Assembly: GCA_950022655.1 (NCBI GenBank)
Contig: OX465588.1
Coordinates: 22,306,527 to 22,370,526 of the forward strand
Source of the DNA: Alentia gelatinosa
Lineage: Eukaryota; Annelida; Polychaeta; Phyllodocida; Polynoidae
Length of the DNA: 64,000 bases
Direction of reading: 5' to 3'
Shown piece after piece: positions 39,066 to 50,796 of the stretch. The position numbers were made by a program, and so were the translations under genes. The stretch's first letter is position 1. Every line of letters starts with the position of its first letter. The notes beneath the pieces are model-generated. The model had not been told where the DNA came from. It did not search any database and saw only the letters and a program-made list of their open reading frames with translations.

Positions 39066-39222
39066 TAATAGAGGGAAACTATGTTCCGGTGAAAGGAAGT
39101 CAAAGTTACGAGGTAAGGCTTGGAAAAATTACTGCCCAAGGCCCTGGCCGCGGGCAGTAATTTTTCCAAGCCTTACCGAGTAATTTTGACTTCCTTTCAC
39201 TGGTACTTGGTTTCCCTATTCC
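39066..39222. repeat. Large hairpin element with arms of about 68 bp
   Basis: The left arm (AATAGAGGGAAACTATGTTC onwards) and the inverted right arm (ending GGTTTCCCTATT) match over about 68 bp, the inner 30 bp (TAAGGCTTGGAAAAATTACT, then GCCC) perfectly, around a GC-rich tip AAGGCCCTGGCCGCG. A second, less symmetric copy is at 10741-10835. Confidence 0.8.
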
Positions 39223-39268
39223 TATATACCTTCAAATGTGGTTTAATAAGAGACAATCTGATTGGTCT

Positions 39269-39328
39269 AAATGTCAACCTTGGGTAGTATACGGCAACCT
39301 TGGGTAGTATACCAACCTTGGGTAGTAT
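39269..39328. repeat. Tandem repeat, three units of 18-20 bp
   Basis: CAACCTTGGGTAGTATACGG, CAACCTTGGGTAGTATAC and CAACCTTGGGTAGTATCA follow one another directly. Confidence 0.9.
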
Positions 39329-39379
39329 CAGATAGTTACTCCACCCCCCAGAGCGTGGTGTAAGCATAGAGTGTACAGC

Positions 39380-39830
39380 CATAGGTATATAGGAATAGTT
39401 AATTACCCGAGGTACTTGCCTAATATTATATACCTGTGTGCGAATGTCTATAAAATACTGCCCGCTGCTAGGGGTGCAGTAATAATAATGTTCGTACCCG
39501 CTGTGAGTGTGACTTAATAAGTTATCAAAATGTAGTTTTTTCATTGATTTAAGGTATATAATAATAAGCAAACGTCCACACTATGGGCGAAACGTTTCTT
39601 GTTCTTGTTCAGTCGTGGATTTCATACTGGCTTCCGCCTATGGCGTCAGGCAGTATGATATCAAAGACTGACCTCGAAAAGGAACCGTTTCGTCCACAGT
39701 AAGGACGTTTCCTAATATCACTGAAGGGGAATTACCTAGTACTGAAGTTCCTATGAGCTTCCGGGCTCGTAGGAACTTCAATTTCCCTTCAGTACTAGGT
39801 AAGTACCTCGGGTAATTAACTATACGACTG
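39380..39830. repeat. Composite of nested hairpins
   Basis: An outer inverted pair GTTAATTACCCGAGGTACTT (about 39398-39418) and AAGTACCTCGGGTAATTAAC (about 39800-39820) encloses two hairpins. One, at 39570-39710, has arms of about 58 bp starting AAACGTCCACACTATGGGCG. The other, at about 39725-39800, has GAAGTTCCTATGAGC and its inverse around TTCCG. Between the outer left end and the first hairpin there is sequence similar to 22000-22150. This looks like hairpin elements inserted in each other. Confidence 0.65.
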
Positions 39831-40745
39831 GTGCCAGCAGGGTGATAGTTCTGCGACGTAGCCTACAATACATTTTGTGTCGCCCACAGCGGATCCCGTC
39901 AAGGGAACTTGTTGGCATCAATCGGTCTTGCCTATTTGAGCTATTAAAACTGTATCACGTGAGTGTCCCACGTTAGATACCTCGATATCTAGTAATAACA
40001 CACGTTTGTACGTAACATGGAGTCTCTAAAACATACCCGAAGTCACAAAGCGGTACAGAATTAACCCCGAAGTACAAAACGCAGGACTAATCATAGTCTC
40101 TTCTATTCGGTAAGTGTCCACATAACATAAGATACCTCAGCTTTATGATAAAAATTTCCGACTAACCGACCTCATAAGGTTCTATTACTCATAGCTATAC
40201 AACAGGGATGGTGCTTGGAAGACGGACCAGTTTCACATCATTGAAATGGTAATGCGACACTAACTGAACTGTCACATGATACACTGCAGCCTGTGACCTG
40301 ATGGGGTTGGCAGCGCCCGAAAGATGATCGGGCGGCGCTAATAAAGACGTCATACCTAGATATGGCCACCTGCACGGGAACTGCCTCAGCTCCAGCCCTC
40401 CTACTCACCAGGCGTCACTAAGGAGCAATGCTGACGTCACTGCACGTCTCCAGTCATGAGGCCTCGAAGACCCATATCCTGTTGCTGTTACTAAAGACGA
40501 CTCAGCATCTTATCTAGTGCTTCTCTTCTTCCTTTCCTTTTAATTCTTTATCGTTTCACCACCGACCGACTCTAGCAAAACGAAAGAATACACCACAGAG
40601 AGGGCCAGATTTGTAAACGGGGATTTAAGTTCTGTCCCTCTGAAACACGAGCTGGGGGGGGGGGGGGGGGAATACCACTGAGCAACACATAGGAAAACAC
40701 CGTACCACACTGCACCTGACAAGAGCCAAAACTGAGTCCAAACCA
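39831..40745. other. Non-coding with a G-run
   Basis: A run of about 17 G lies at 40654-40670. No gene or repeat recognised. Confidence 0.4.
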
Positions 40746-40898
40746 TTATCCTACCCCTAATATAAAATCCCATAGGCTTAACATTGGGTTTCCGTATGCC
40801 ACGCTGACTGGCATACGGAGTTTTATATGCCACTAGTGGCAAACAGCATTGTTATCACATAATATTCCAAAATCGAGAAGATAGGGTAGGATAAAATC
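40746..40898. repeat. MITE-like element, 153 bp
   Basis: Bounded by TTATCCTACCCCT and an inverted AGGGTAGGATAA. An inner hairpin CCGTATGCCACGCTGACTGGC pairs CCGTATGCCA with TGGCATACGG. Shares CCATAGGCTTAACATTGGGT with 33418-33568. Confidence 0.65.
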
Positions 40899-41034
40899 AA
40901 AACCTGATTCGTTTTAATCTTGGCCACTTCTGGAGTTTTGGCTCCGGACTTCACTCGGCTTCGCCTCATGAAGTCACTTTGCCAAACTCCAGTCGTGGAA
41001 TACGGTGGACAAGATTAAACCTCATCCAGTTTTA
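40899..41034. repeat. Fold-back element adjoining the previous MITE
   Basis: Arms AACCTGATTCGTTTTAATCT and its inverse meet around the tip CACTCGGCTTCGCCTCATGA, which is the reverse complement, one base shorter, of the tip of the 12.5-kb hairpin. Confidence 0.7.
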
Positions 41035-41530
41035 CGATACTACAACGGATAAGCTAAAACATACGAACACCATGAAAGGCCGTGGAAGAGGAACACTAGA
41101 CAGGGAATATGACATACAGATACACTGGGGTGACGACAACAGAAAGGGGTAGATGGGCAGGACGCCCTTTACCAGATGGAAGCAGGAAAACACGCATGAT
41201 AAGTGGCAGCAACCGTGCTGATGGCCGCACACAATAGGCAGAAGGACCTCACATCCTTTTACCAACAACCAATGGAAAAGCAGGTCCAACGTGTCCTACT
41301 TTTCAAGTCTACAACGCCTCTATAATCTGACCTAGACTGTCCATAACACAAAAATCACTGCTCTAAAACAATAACACACAACAAACCCATACCACAACGC
41401 TCACATACCCATACAGTTAATACATTCATAACACTATCAAAGAGGTAGCAAAAAAGAGTTCACCAAGAGCATGGAAGCAACATACCAAAGAAGAATACAA
41501 CCAAAAACTCACCTCCTAGAAACCCCACAC
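41035..41530. other. Non-coding
   Basis: Nothing recognised; the frame at 41032-41289 (minus) matches no family. Confidence 0.4.
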
Positions 41531-42690
41531 GAATCCCATAACGCAGGAACGAAAATATAAATATGAGCCCATAACACAGTCCGACACCCCCATGAACTCC
41601 CAAACGGAGCACTGAATTGGAGGAGCTTTAAAATAGCGCCCCCAACCCTCACCCTCTAAAGTGGTATGAACTTTTAACATGAAAGTCCAGTTTTTCTCCT
41701 CAGCTAGCACGGTTCTTTTGACCCATTGTATTCCAGCATCTCATATCTACACCTTCAATATCATCAGTAGTCCTAATAAGATGAACTAACAGTTCTGTAG
41801 TATGAATAAGTACAGGGAAACACAACATTCCTGTTGGGCCCGATTCCCTGGTTTAAATCACCTTGTAAAACTGCCATTGTTGATGACACAAACCTCCTTA
41901 TGAAAAAGTTGTAGCCATGACAAAAAGTCCCCCCCCCCCAAAAAAAAGAAGCCAAATAGCCATACACAAAGAGTTCCAAGGAGACAAAGCCTCCCTCCTT
42001 CCATTCTGGATCAACACTAAGAAGGGCATCCTCAATCTTACGAATATATTCTTTTCCAGAAAGCGTCCCTTAATATATGCAGTTTGGCGATCATTGTTTA
42101 GTTTGTAGGAAGAGCCTTAGTTCTTATTTTATAATAGCAGTTTAAAAGGGTAATGGGCCTTCAATTGTCCAGGTTCTGTTAAGATTTTTTTTTTGGGGGG
42201 ATGAATGTAATCACAATCTCTTTTTTGTCACATCCCCAGTTTGCCCTTATACAAAGAGAACATAAATACATTATACAGAGGTTCTCTAAGAGACTCCCAA
42301 AACATCCTATGAAATTCTGTAGTCAACCCCTCTGAACCAGAGTTTTGTTGACATTAAGTTCCTGGCACAAGTGAACTCTTCCTTTTCAAGCGACTTTTTC
42401 AACAGTTCTTTTTCAAAAGGATCTAGCCAAAGGGGGATGGTTTTATCCTCCTCTACTCTTCTGTCTCATTTAATGCATAAACATTTTGATAGTATCTATA
42501 CAAAACTTCCCTAAACATTTGGGTTTTCCTACTATTTTCTCATCCCCACCAAGTACTTGGTAGTTTATCTCATTATCATATCTTTGCTTCTCCAGCTTAA
42601 AAAATATCTTCCGGGTTTTCCCCACTCCATACCGTCTTACCCTGGATCGAAGTATAGAGGCAAGTCCATGTTTTCTTGACATGTATCCTT
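41531..42690 (-). pseudogene. Decayed LINE ORF2 of L1/Tx1 type
   Basis: Read on the minus strand from 42690 down, fragments in several frames follow the order of an L1/Tx1-like ORF2: ILRSRVRRYGVGKTRKIFFK and LEKQRYDNEI (42660-42560), GLTTEFHRMFWESLREPLYN and VFMFSLYKGKLG (about 42335-42230), VITFIPPKK, RPITLLNCYYKIRTKAL (about 42160-42110) and EDALLSVD-like residues with GGFVSLEL (about 42040-41985). Below 41985 only weak traces remain, and the active site is lost. The motifs differ from those of the CR1-like copies elsewhere in the window, so this is a separate LINE lineage. Heavily mutated. Confidence 0.75.
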
Positions 42691-45600
42691 TCTAAAGGTG
42701 ATGGATTACTCCTAAACAACATCATCTATGTTTTATAATTTGTCCTATTTTTCCTATAAAACAGCTAACATATATCATTGCTATCAAGTAAAGAAACAGA
42801 GAGGGAACAAGAAAAATAGAGATACTTAAAGAAGACGGACAAACATATATGAATAGTGTAAATATATTGAAAGGCGATCATGGAACCAACCGTTTTTATG
42901 AGAGATATAAAGGGTGACAGGCAAACAGAAATAGATTAAGAGATGATAAGGCAAATGTCGGTTTAGAAGTCCACACAGTTTTGGGTATTTATTTGAGAAA
43001 GACTGATATAGGTCCGCGAATATAGATCACAGGCAGCGACAAGGAAAAAACAGAAAATGATGTATGGAGCACACGATATGGCTTAGCGTATAGATCTGGA
43101 AGGTTCGTGGTAGGAGGAGCCATTCTTTGATCAATGAAGTCTGAGTGTACATACCATTACATCTCTGTCTAGATAGACAATGCTATCGGGCGGTACACAG
43201 AAGCCAGTGATACGTCCACTATAATCCACAGCGTATGTTGTCCTACCGACTGGATAATTCAATTTCCATTTGAGGTTGACATTGCCAAGTCGTTTACAAG
43301 TAGATTTCATATCATGTGGTCAACGTAAAAAAGTACGTGGAGAGCTTACGCTGCAAGTTGCAGTCCTCTTTTTCGGTTACTAATCGAACTTCGACAGCAG
43401 TGTGTTTGTCGATATGGAAATAGGAGCTTTTCAGACAAACAGCTAGCATTGGCATTTTCTGCACAAAGGGACTTTAAGATGATGAAACAGGTTATACGTT
43501 TGAGGTGAAACTCATTGCAGACGTCCTTCGATTCTCAAGAGCGGCTAATTGGAACTAAAGAGAGCACGTAGAGCCCTAAGAACATTATGTATGGGTTTAT
43601 TGCGAGTAGAATTGCACAGGACAAGCTTTTATTTAACAGAAAAGAAATATAAAGAAGGACATCAGAAATATATATACTACTTCTTTTGTCTTCCTTCTCT
43701 AATTTTTTTTTTTTTTTTTTTCAGCATATGTCCTAAGTATTCACTTTATTAGTCGTGATGTGCTACTTACCAATTCGAGCAAAAGTAAAGGAAGGATTTG
43801 TCACATCTTGTAAGAGAGGGTACTGCATGTTTCAGCCTTCCACTAATGGCTTTTCCCGTCGTATATGGTATGGTGGGCTTTACGAACAGCGTTTCGCATT
43901 ATTGAAGAGAACATCGGCGGTAGGCCTACAGCATTATGGGCTGAATAAATAATGAGCTTCTCTGTGCATGAAGATGATTCCTGTCTAACCATTTTAGGCA
44001 AAATAGTTTAGAGGTTTTTCCTTTAAGGTTACCTGATGAATATATGTATTAATTCACTATGTATTCATAGTCGTTCTCGAAAGTTTAGAACATACTCTCT
44101 TGTCTTATAGCATGAAACTAAATATATGAATACTTGCCAATGTGCAGAAGACTTACGTTACAAATAGATGAATCCTTTTTGGTAATATCGGCGATATTAC
44201 CAGGTCGGCAAATATTGATCAATATTTCTCCTTAATTTCTAGGTCAGACTCAATGGCCATGGACAATGAACACTCTACATGAATTTTAGATTGGATGGAG
44301 ATAAATTTAATTTTCCAAAGGTTGGTCAGAAGCTACAATTTCACTCATATTACCTTTGACGTCAAAGAAAAACAGTTCCCAATCTGGCCTGTTACATACA
44401 AGCCATTTCCCATAGGCTATAATAATCTTTGTTTTCGCCACGTGAAACTCTGTCCCATATTGCTGTAGGTTCTATCAATGGCCTAAACTGGTTGATTTCT
44501 GAAGAACCAATATTGAGGATAACCTCCCAATTTGCCTGCCAAAGCTTCCACTAAACCCTGGTCTAATATGATTTTGCTTCACTCCTGACGATAAAAACAC
44601 AGGTTTTTTTCCAATCTGGATTGTGCTACATGATGGCATGACTGGAATATCAATACATGTATGACCCATCAATGATGAATCAGAAGTAACTAGAAAAATT
44701 CTATCCAACGGGAAATTTACTAACGGTCATCCTGTACGGCTGTTCTTATAAACGTTAATGAATTCCCGTTTAAATCAAAGTAAACACTTCATTCCATTTA
44801 TGATTATTCATCCGGTTTAATTTGCTTGACACCAAGCCGTTTATCTACTGGAGTTATGAAGGGGCAGCCGACCCCCCTGGACTTTACTTGATGCACCACA
44901 TCCAATACCAGCTCCATGGAACTAAAACAAACACTTTTTCTAGGAGAAACAATAAAAGTGAGGACGTGTTTAAAAAAGTACTACCGCCGACAGGAACTCG
45001 TTTAAACTTGTGCTGACAGGCGGAACAGCTCGACCGAGCGAGACTGAGACTAATGGAGCAACAAGGGAACAACTCAGAGAGCGGCTCACAGGGCAATCAT
45101 AAGGACTCATGTTACAACTAAGCGAATGGTCATAACGTAAGTCAAGTAAAACGTCATTAACAAAAGTTAAGGAATAAACAGATAAATCAAATTTGATAAC
45201 TGAACAGTTTCCTTCTTATCTAACTAAGCGTTATTGATTTCTTTGGTCGGACGTCCACCAGAAATTTATCTACAAATCTGTGAACTATCAAAAAATGGGA
45301 TTCTCAATAAATCTCCCGACATAGACTCTGCTGATCCTTTCCCTCTCGAGGAGGACATACATAAAAGAGCTGCTAAATGGGAGACTCTCCTCACTCAGAC
45401 GTGACCATGAGTAGTTATATGCTGACACGGATGGGCGACCTAACCTAGTAAGTGCAGTTCATTACCTGATAAATGGGCTGCTCGGTGAACTGTCAGCTAT
45501 GAGAGAGAGTCTGGTGAGTGTCTGTCTTCCATAATCTGTCCCTCCTTTCTTGGAGCAGTAGCACCTTTGATGACTGGCTCGACATCTGGTTAGAAGAGCA

Positions 45601-46478
45601 GCTCGCGTAATGGACGAGCAAACCGCTCTCATTCGACCACAAAGGAACTAGTAGATCCGTGTGAGCTGCTCGATGAAGACTCAAACATCTGAGAAGTTAT
45701 CGTCAATCTGGGTTTTTTTACTATGCAGAAAGAAGTAAGAAGGGAATGAGGATAAAAAAGATATTGGCCTTCAATGACCCCATCGATTGCAAATAAAAAA
45801 CTACCTTGAATTAACAGTTGAGGCCGCTTGCGTTTCCCCAAAAATGAATGTAAAAAATCCCTGCACTTTGCGTGATAACAGAAGATAAGACATGCAATAC
45901 ATTAAGAGTTACACTTTCTCGCCATGATCTCATCTTGGGTATTGCATGCTACCAAGCAGATTCATCAAGACTCTTGCATAACATATTTATAACAATAATG
46001 TTAATTTCTATGAAATAATTCCATGACATTTGACCTCGCCATCACTTACTGAAGAATGATAGGAATATGATCTTCACAACTTTGTTAGGTACTGACATCA
46101 CTGGCATGAATATATGATGCGAGTTTGATTACATGTATCTTAAGTTAATCTATAGAAGCTGCCCTAAATCCTTATGTGAAATGCTGTCAGGTTTTGAGCA
46201 AAAACATTTCATTTGGTGACATTGAAGTTGGCAAAGTACTGCATTGTTATAGAATCATGTAGAACTATGGAATATGAATCGGTGTCAAATATCGTAATGT
46301 CAGATATTCTAAAAGATTTGACAAAATATGTATCAATACCAAAATATCTTGAAAAGTTCGGAGTCATGCATCACCATACAAATCTCGTAACTATGTCTTG
46401 ACTGACATAAACGTCTTATCTTTGCAACATCTTTGTAGTATGGTGTCAGTTGCCGAAATGTATTCTTCAAGTCGAATT
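42691..46478. other. Non-coding
   Basis: A T-run of about 20 lies at 43701-43722. Open frames at 43549, 43755, 44475, 44822 and 45493-45841 are short, often opposed by frames of equal length, and match no family. Confidence 0.4.
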
Positions 46479-46683
46479 GTGGACAATTGTAAATTGGCGT
46501 TTAATTGCTAGAGGGCGACACTGAAAATATTCCCGAGGCAAATCAATTAATATTCATGAGGTAACGCGGCAAAACACCGCGCATCTGTTTTTCAGAGGTA
46601 ATCAAAAGGCGCAGTATATAGGCCCCTGGATCTGGTACTGACTCAGCACTTTTCTCTCAAACCCTGCTCACACGCAACGATTC
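46479..46683 (+). repeat. Split direct repeat A1
   Basis: Begins GTGGACAATTGTAAATTGGC and ends CACGCAACGATTC. Matches 50869-51073 over 205 bp with no difference that I can see. Confidence 0.93.
46615..46650 (+). promoter_or_regulatory. Probable promoter of the DIRS-order element
   Basis: TATATAGG at 46615-46622 is followed about 25-30 bp later by ACTCAGCACTT, an initiator-like sequence, and by the gag-like ATG at 46723. The A2 copy carries the same TATA box at 51005. Confidence 0.5.
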
Positions 46684-46722
46684 AGACGCACACGTACAAC
46701 GGGAGGCACCGGCACGACAGCC

Positions 46723-47931
46723 ATGTCGACCGAACGCAGAAGCAGCAGACCAAAGGCACCTGCAGAGAAAAGTTCTGCAGATGAAAGGCCAATAGTCGCA
46801 GCGGGCGCACAACCACAGAAAAAGGTATCTATGGCCAGCAATGCCAAAGAAATAGCAGAATTGCGAGACCAAGTGAGTGAAATGGTAGCAATACTGCGAG
46901 AAAACCAGAGTGAGAGGAAAAACGAGAGAGAAAGAGCGAAAGATAGAGAGAAGCGACAGAGGAGCAGACCCACCCGGGATAAATCAACGGGCAGATTGAC
47001 AGGCAGTAGAAGCGGCAGTCGGCTTAGCAGACGAGAGAGCTGGGAAAGCAGCACCGATACATCGATGACAGACCAGGGCAGCGAGGCGTCCAGCGGCTAC
47101 ACCCCTGTGAAAAGCAGGGCAGGCAGCGAGCGGCGGCGGCGCCCCTCGTCAGCACAAGACCACCACGAGCGCCGGCAACGCAGCAGGCACGGAGGGTGTC
47201 CGCACTCAGAACAACCCAGACACGTAGGACGCAAGCACACAGACGCGCGGTCTCTGTCCAGAGACAGCGACTTGAGCGACAGGGTCGCTAAGTTCTTAGC
47301 GGAAACCAAGAAGACTTCCGACCAAGGTAAAAAACTTTATTATGCATATGCTCACGTGTCTAGGGGGAAGAAGAAGGAGAAATGTGCTTTAGGTGAATTG
47401 TCATTAGCAGAAACGATATGGGGACTCACGCAGGTTAAGAAATTGTATAAGAACGAGAGAAAAATCTTCAGAGCGATTGAGAAACATGTGGAACAAATTG
47501 TAGAAGATGCAATGTGCTATGCTTTTGAAAATGTCAGGTCTTTTTCGGAAGAGGTCTGTTCACAAATCCAGGACGGCAGACTGGAATGGACAGATGAGTA
47601 CGAGATAGACAAATTACGCTTGAAACTATCCCAAAAGGGCGAAATTGCACCGCAAATCGCTGTACGAGAAGGTAAAAGCGAAGGCTTCAGGTTGACAAAC
47701 GAGCTCTCGGGTGCAAAACCGGCCCCCCCATGCCGGCAATACAACTAGGGTACGTGCTCCCAGAATGATGACCACGTAAGCGGAGGGTACAGACACCTGC
47801 ACATATGCAGCCATTGCATATGGGCAAAATGTACACCACTCCCACATAGTGAGAAGGAATGTCGCATTAAGAAAGCGAAGGTTGAGAGAAAGAAGGCACA
47901 AGAAAGAGATGGTGCAAAGAAGGATTTTTAG
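46723..47931 (+). pseudogene. gag-like ORF1 of the DIRS-order element, one in-frame stop
   Basis: The ATG at 46723 is the first after the predicted transcript start. The first 341 codons have a short coiled-coil stretch (NAKEIAELRDQVSEMVAILR, about residues 42-61), a long Arg/Ser/Lys-rich segment (about 62-180) and a helical region (about 185-300). At 47746-47748 a TAG interrupts the frame inside CRQYN-stop-GTC, after which the same frame continues for 60 codons to 47931 with further Cys and His (CSQNDDH, HLHICSHCIWAKC, HSEKEC). Together these form a Cys/His-rich, probably zinc-binding, C-terminal region of the type found in DIRS-order gag proteins. The TAG is therefore most likely a point mutation, although readthrough cannot be excluded. 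It should package the element RNA. Confidence 0.8.
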
Positions 47932-47984
47932 TACAGGTTTTATCCCCAGAAGACTGGGACAGAGGTTCAAATGCTAGTAATAAG

Positions 47985-49849
47985 ATGGTAAAACAAAAGG
48001 CACATAGTGTAAGAGTCGAGGAGGCAACAAAAGCCGCACGAGAAGCAAAAGCTAGCGACGCAGTCGCTAGAGACGGTAGACGCCAACAACAGGCGCCAGG
48101 TACACAGGGTGTGAGTTCATCACAAAGATATGCACAATTTGTTGGTGAAAACTGGCCAGACCCGACCCCGGCAGCGGAAAAAATCGCGGGGCGAGTTATG
48201 GCAACCTACAATGAAGTAAAGAAACGACCCATTCCAAACTATCTGGGTGCTAAAATACAGGTTCCGTCGGCGATGCACTGCGACAGCTGGGACAAGCTGC
48301 TCGTAGGGTATCACGACTGTGAGATTGCACAATACATAAGGTACGGTTGGCCGATAGCCTACGCGGCCGAATCGATTCCCACCAGTACAGAGGTAAATCA
48401 CCCGTCTGGGAGGGAATACCCCCGCCATGTCGCGAATTTTCTCGAGAAGGAGTGCGCCATGGGGGCGATGGTGGGTCCCTTTGAGGAGAAACCATTCGCT
48501 CCGTGGACAAAAATCAGCCCAATAATGACACGGCCTAAAAAGGTAGAAGGTGAAAGACGAGTAATAATCGACTTTTCATTTCCTAGAGGGGAATCGGTCA
48601 ATGACGGGATCCCTAAGAACGTATTCGAAGGGAAAACCATTGACTATAAACTCCCCACGATCACAGACATGGCGGCCCAAGTTGAAAAGGCAGGCCAAGG
48701 CGCATTTCTCTGGAAATGCGACTTGGAGAGAGCCTACAGACAATTAAGAACAGACCCTCTAGCTTACCCCCTCACCGGGGTAAAACATGAGGATAAATAC
48801 TATGTGGATATTTGTATCGCTTGGGGTTGCCGCACATCCGGCCTCATTCAACAAAGGGTATCCGAGGCAATCTGTTACCTCGTCAGACAAGAGGGCCATC
48901 ATATCATTGCATATGTTGACGATTTTGGGGGGTTGGACAAACGTCAGCCAAAGCAATGCAAGCCTATGAAAAATTTCATGGCATCTGCAGAGAGCTAGGT
49001 GTGGCGATCGCCCCAGCAAAATCCGTTCCGCCTACACAAGTCATAGAATGGTTGGGGTACCAAATAGACTCTGTGAAAATGCAGATCTCTGTACCACACA
49101 AAAAACTCCAAGAGGTAATGGAAGAGTGTAAAAAATGGGAAAAGAAAACAAAGGCATCCAAAAGACAACTCCAAAGTCTGGCAGGCAAACTTGCACACAT
49201 TTCCCAATGCATTGTGCATGCGCGCAAATTCATGTGCAGAGTTCTAGACAGCCTAAGAGCCGCACACAAAATCGCGCAGGTAAATGTGGGTAAGGAATTG
49301 CTACGTGACTTGGAATGGTTCGGTGAATTCGCAGTTCGCTTCAATGGCACGCTGATCTTACGACCAGTAAGACCTGTGTTTCACATAGAGTGTGATGCGT
49401 GCCTGGAAGGCGGTGGGGGCTACGGCTATGGCGGGTGGTATGCTGTCGATTTCCCTATGGGTTATAGGGACGACCACCACATCAGCCGGCTGGAAGCCCT
49501 CAATGCGGTAATCGCGGTCCGCACCCTGACCCCAGACGAGTGCACTTGCTGTGACCTGGTGATTGTTAGCGACAACACGGCCAGTGTGAGTGTCCTTAAC
49601 TCGGGCCGGGCCAAGGACCCGGTTATGGCCCGGTGCGCTAGGCACCTAGCAATGTTCTGCGGTCTACGACGGATTCACGTGACCCTAGAGCATAAACGAG
49701 GCGAACTTCTGGTCCTAGCAGACGCATTGTCTCGTAGGGGGATATCAGTACCCCATCGAGAAATCGCTATGAAAAGAACTCGTGATCTCGGTCTCATTGA
49801 AGTCAGGGCCATTCACCCTGATGAGATTATCGCTAATGATTTGTGGTGA
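47985..49849 (+). pseudogene. DIRS-type reverse transcriptase and RNase H, one frameshift
   Basis: The frame from 47985 carries RT motifs in order: PFAPWTKISPIMTRPKK, RRVIIDFSFPRGESVNDGIP, FLWKCDLERAYRQL, CIAWGCRTSGLIQQR and the active site AYVDDFGG. In a G6 run at about 48926-48931 the frame shifts. The downstream frame, open to 49849, continues with GQTSAKAMQAYEKFHGICRE, the RT thumb region (IEWLGYQIDSVKMQISVPHK) and RNase H: HIECDACLEGGGGYGYGGW (first Asp), ISRLEALNAVIAV (Glu), IVSDNTASVSVLNSG (second Asp) and VLADALSRRG. One extra G would join the two, so this is a recent mutation or a homopolymer sequencing error. The enzyme would copy the element RNA into DNA. Confidence 0.9.
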
Positions 49850-49882
49850 TTTCTTTTAGGTGAGAGCCTCCACCGACAATAC

Positions 49883-50789
49883 GTGGCTAACCTTTCTGAA
49901 CTATGTTCAAAAGGAACCTCGAAAAATCGCGATGTCCAAGAGAAGACATACGTATCATTTATGCTGCATTATCAGTATGATCCTTTGCATCCTAAATATT
50001 CCGAGTTGTGTATGTATACGCAGTTACTTTTTAATTCGTTTGATTCTCCGGTGACTGTAAAAAATTATCTTAGCGGAGCTAAAAATGCTGTACTCGCACT
50101 AGAAGGCGATTTTACTATGTTTAACCATCCTATGGTAACCAGATTCGTGGGTATCATGACAAAAGGTAGCACACATACTCCTAGACAAGCACGTGAGTTG
50201 AGCATACACGAGTAAAGTTTATATGTGACTCGTTAAGGCGCCTCGGACTTGAAGGACTGGTTGTGAGGGCTATTGTGTTATTTCTCCTCAACACCTTCTT
50301 ACGACAATGTCACGTGACACAATCATCAAACAACATTCACTCCTTAAAAGAAAACACGTGACATTCCATCAACAAGGTATGTGGGTCCAGGTACCCACCT
50401 CAAAGACTACCTCGACCCCGGTCGAACTTTGGGTGACTAAACATCTTGTTCCAAAGTACTGCCCTGTGAGGGCCCTTGAGAAAATACTCGAACTGTCAGC
50501 TCGCCTCAGAGAGGCGCCTCTGTTCGCGGCACCAGACACCGCCCTGCCCATACAGGTAAAAAGAGCTACAAGTATGCTGAGGTTAGCAGCCGTGTTAGGT
50601 AGCATACCGGACCCGGACAATATTACCTTACACTCCCTTAGGAGAACCGGGGCATGCTTAGCTGCACGCGCAGGCATGCCGGAAAAAGACATTGCACTTC
50701 ACGGCCTTTGGGCTTCCAAGGCTGTGCGGACTTACGCACCCAAACAATTATACACAAATGTATCTGCAACCTTGGAAAAACTTTTCTAG
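49883..50789 (+). pseudogene. Tyrosine recombinase of the DIRS-order element, two frameshifts
   Basis: Three frames make up the protein. 49883-50212 holds the N-terminal SAM-like part (SFMLHYQYDPLHPKYSEL, SPVTVKNYLSGAKNAVLALE, FNHPMVTRFVGIM). 50213-50305 in another frame reads LKFICDSLRRLGLEGLVVRA and IVLFLLNTFLRQ, which supplies the first catalytic Arg. From 50307 to 50789 the catalytic end has HSLRRTGACLAARAG (His-x-x-Arg), HGLW and the nucleophile Tyr in RTYAPKQLY. All catalytic residues R, H, R, H and Y can thus be seen, but two small indels near 50212 and 50305 break the frame. The protein would integrate the circular DNA intermediate at a short matching core, consistent with the AATT at all junctions. 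Upstream, TTCTTTTAGGTGAG at about 49852 could be an intron border. Confidence 0.85.
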
Positions 50790-50796
50790 TTTGCGG

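Noticed and set aside
39066..39830. CRISPR-like array of repeated palindromes
   Set aside because: Hairpins differ from one another, spacing is irregular, there are no cas genes and the DNA is eukaryotic.
46668..47309. Minus-strand frames of 70-128 codons opposite the gag-like ORF
   Set aside because: Shadows of an Arg/Ser-rich coding strand; no family resemblance.
48120..49645. Several minus-strand frames of 74-124 codons opposite RT/RNase H
   Set aside because: Antisense shadows of the recognised RT/RNase H domains.
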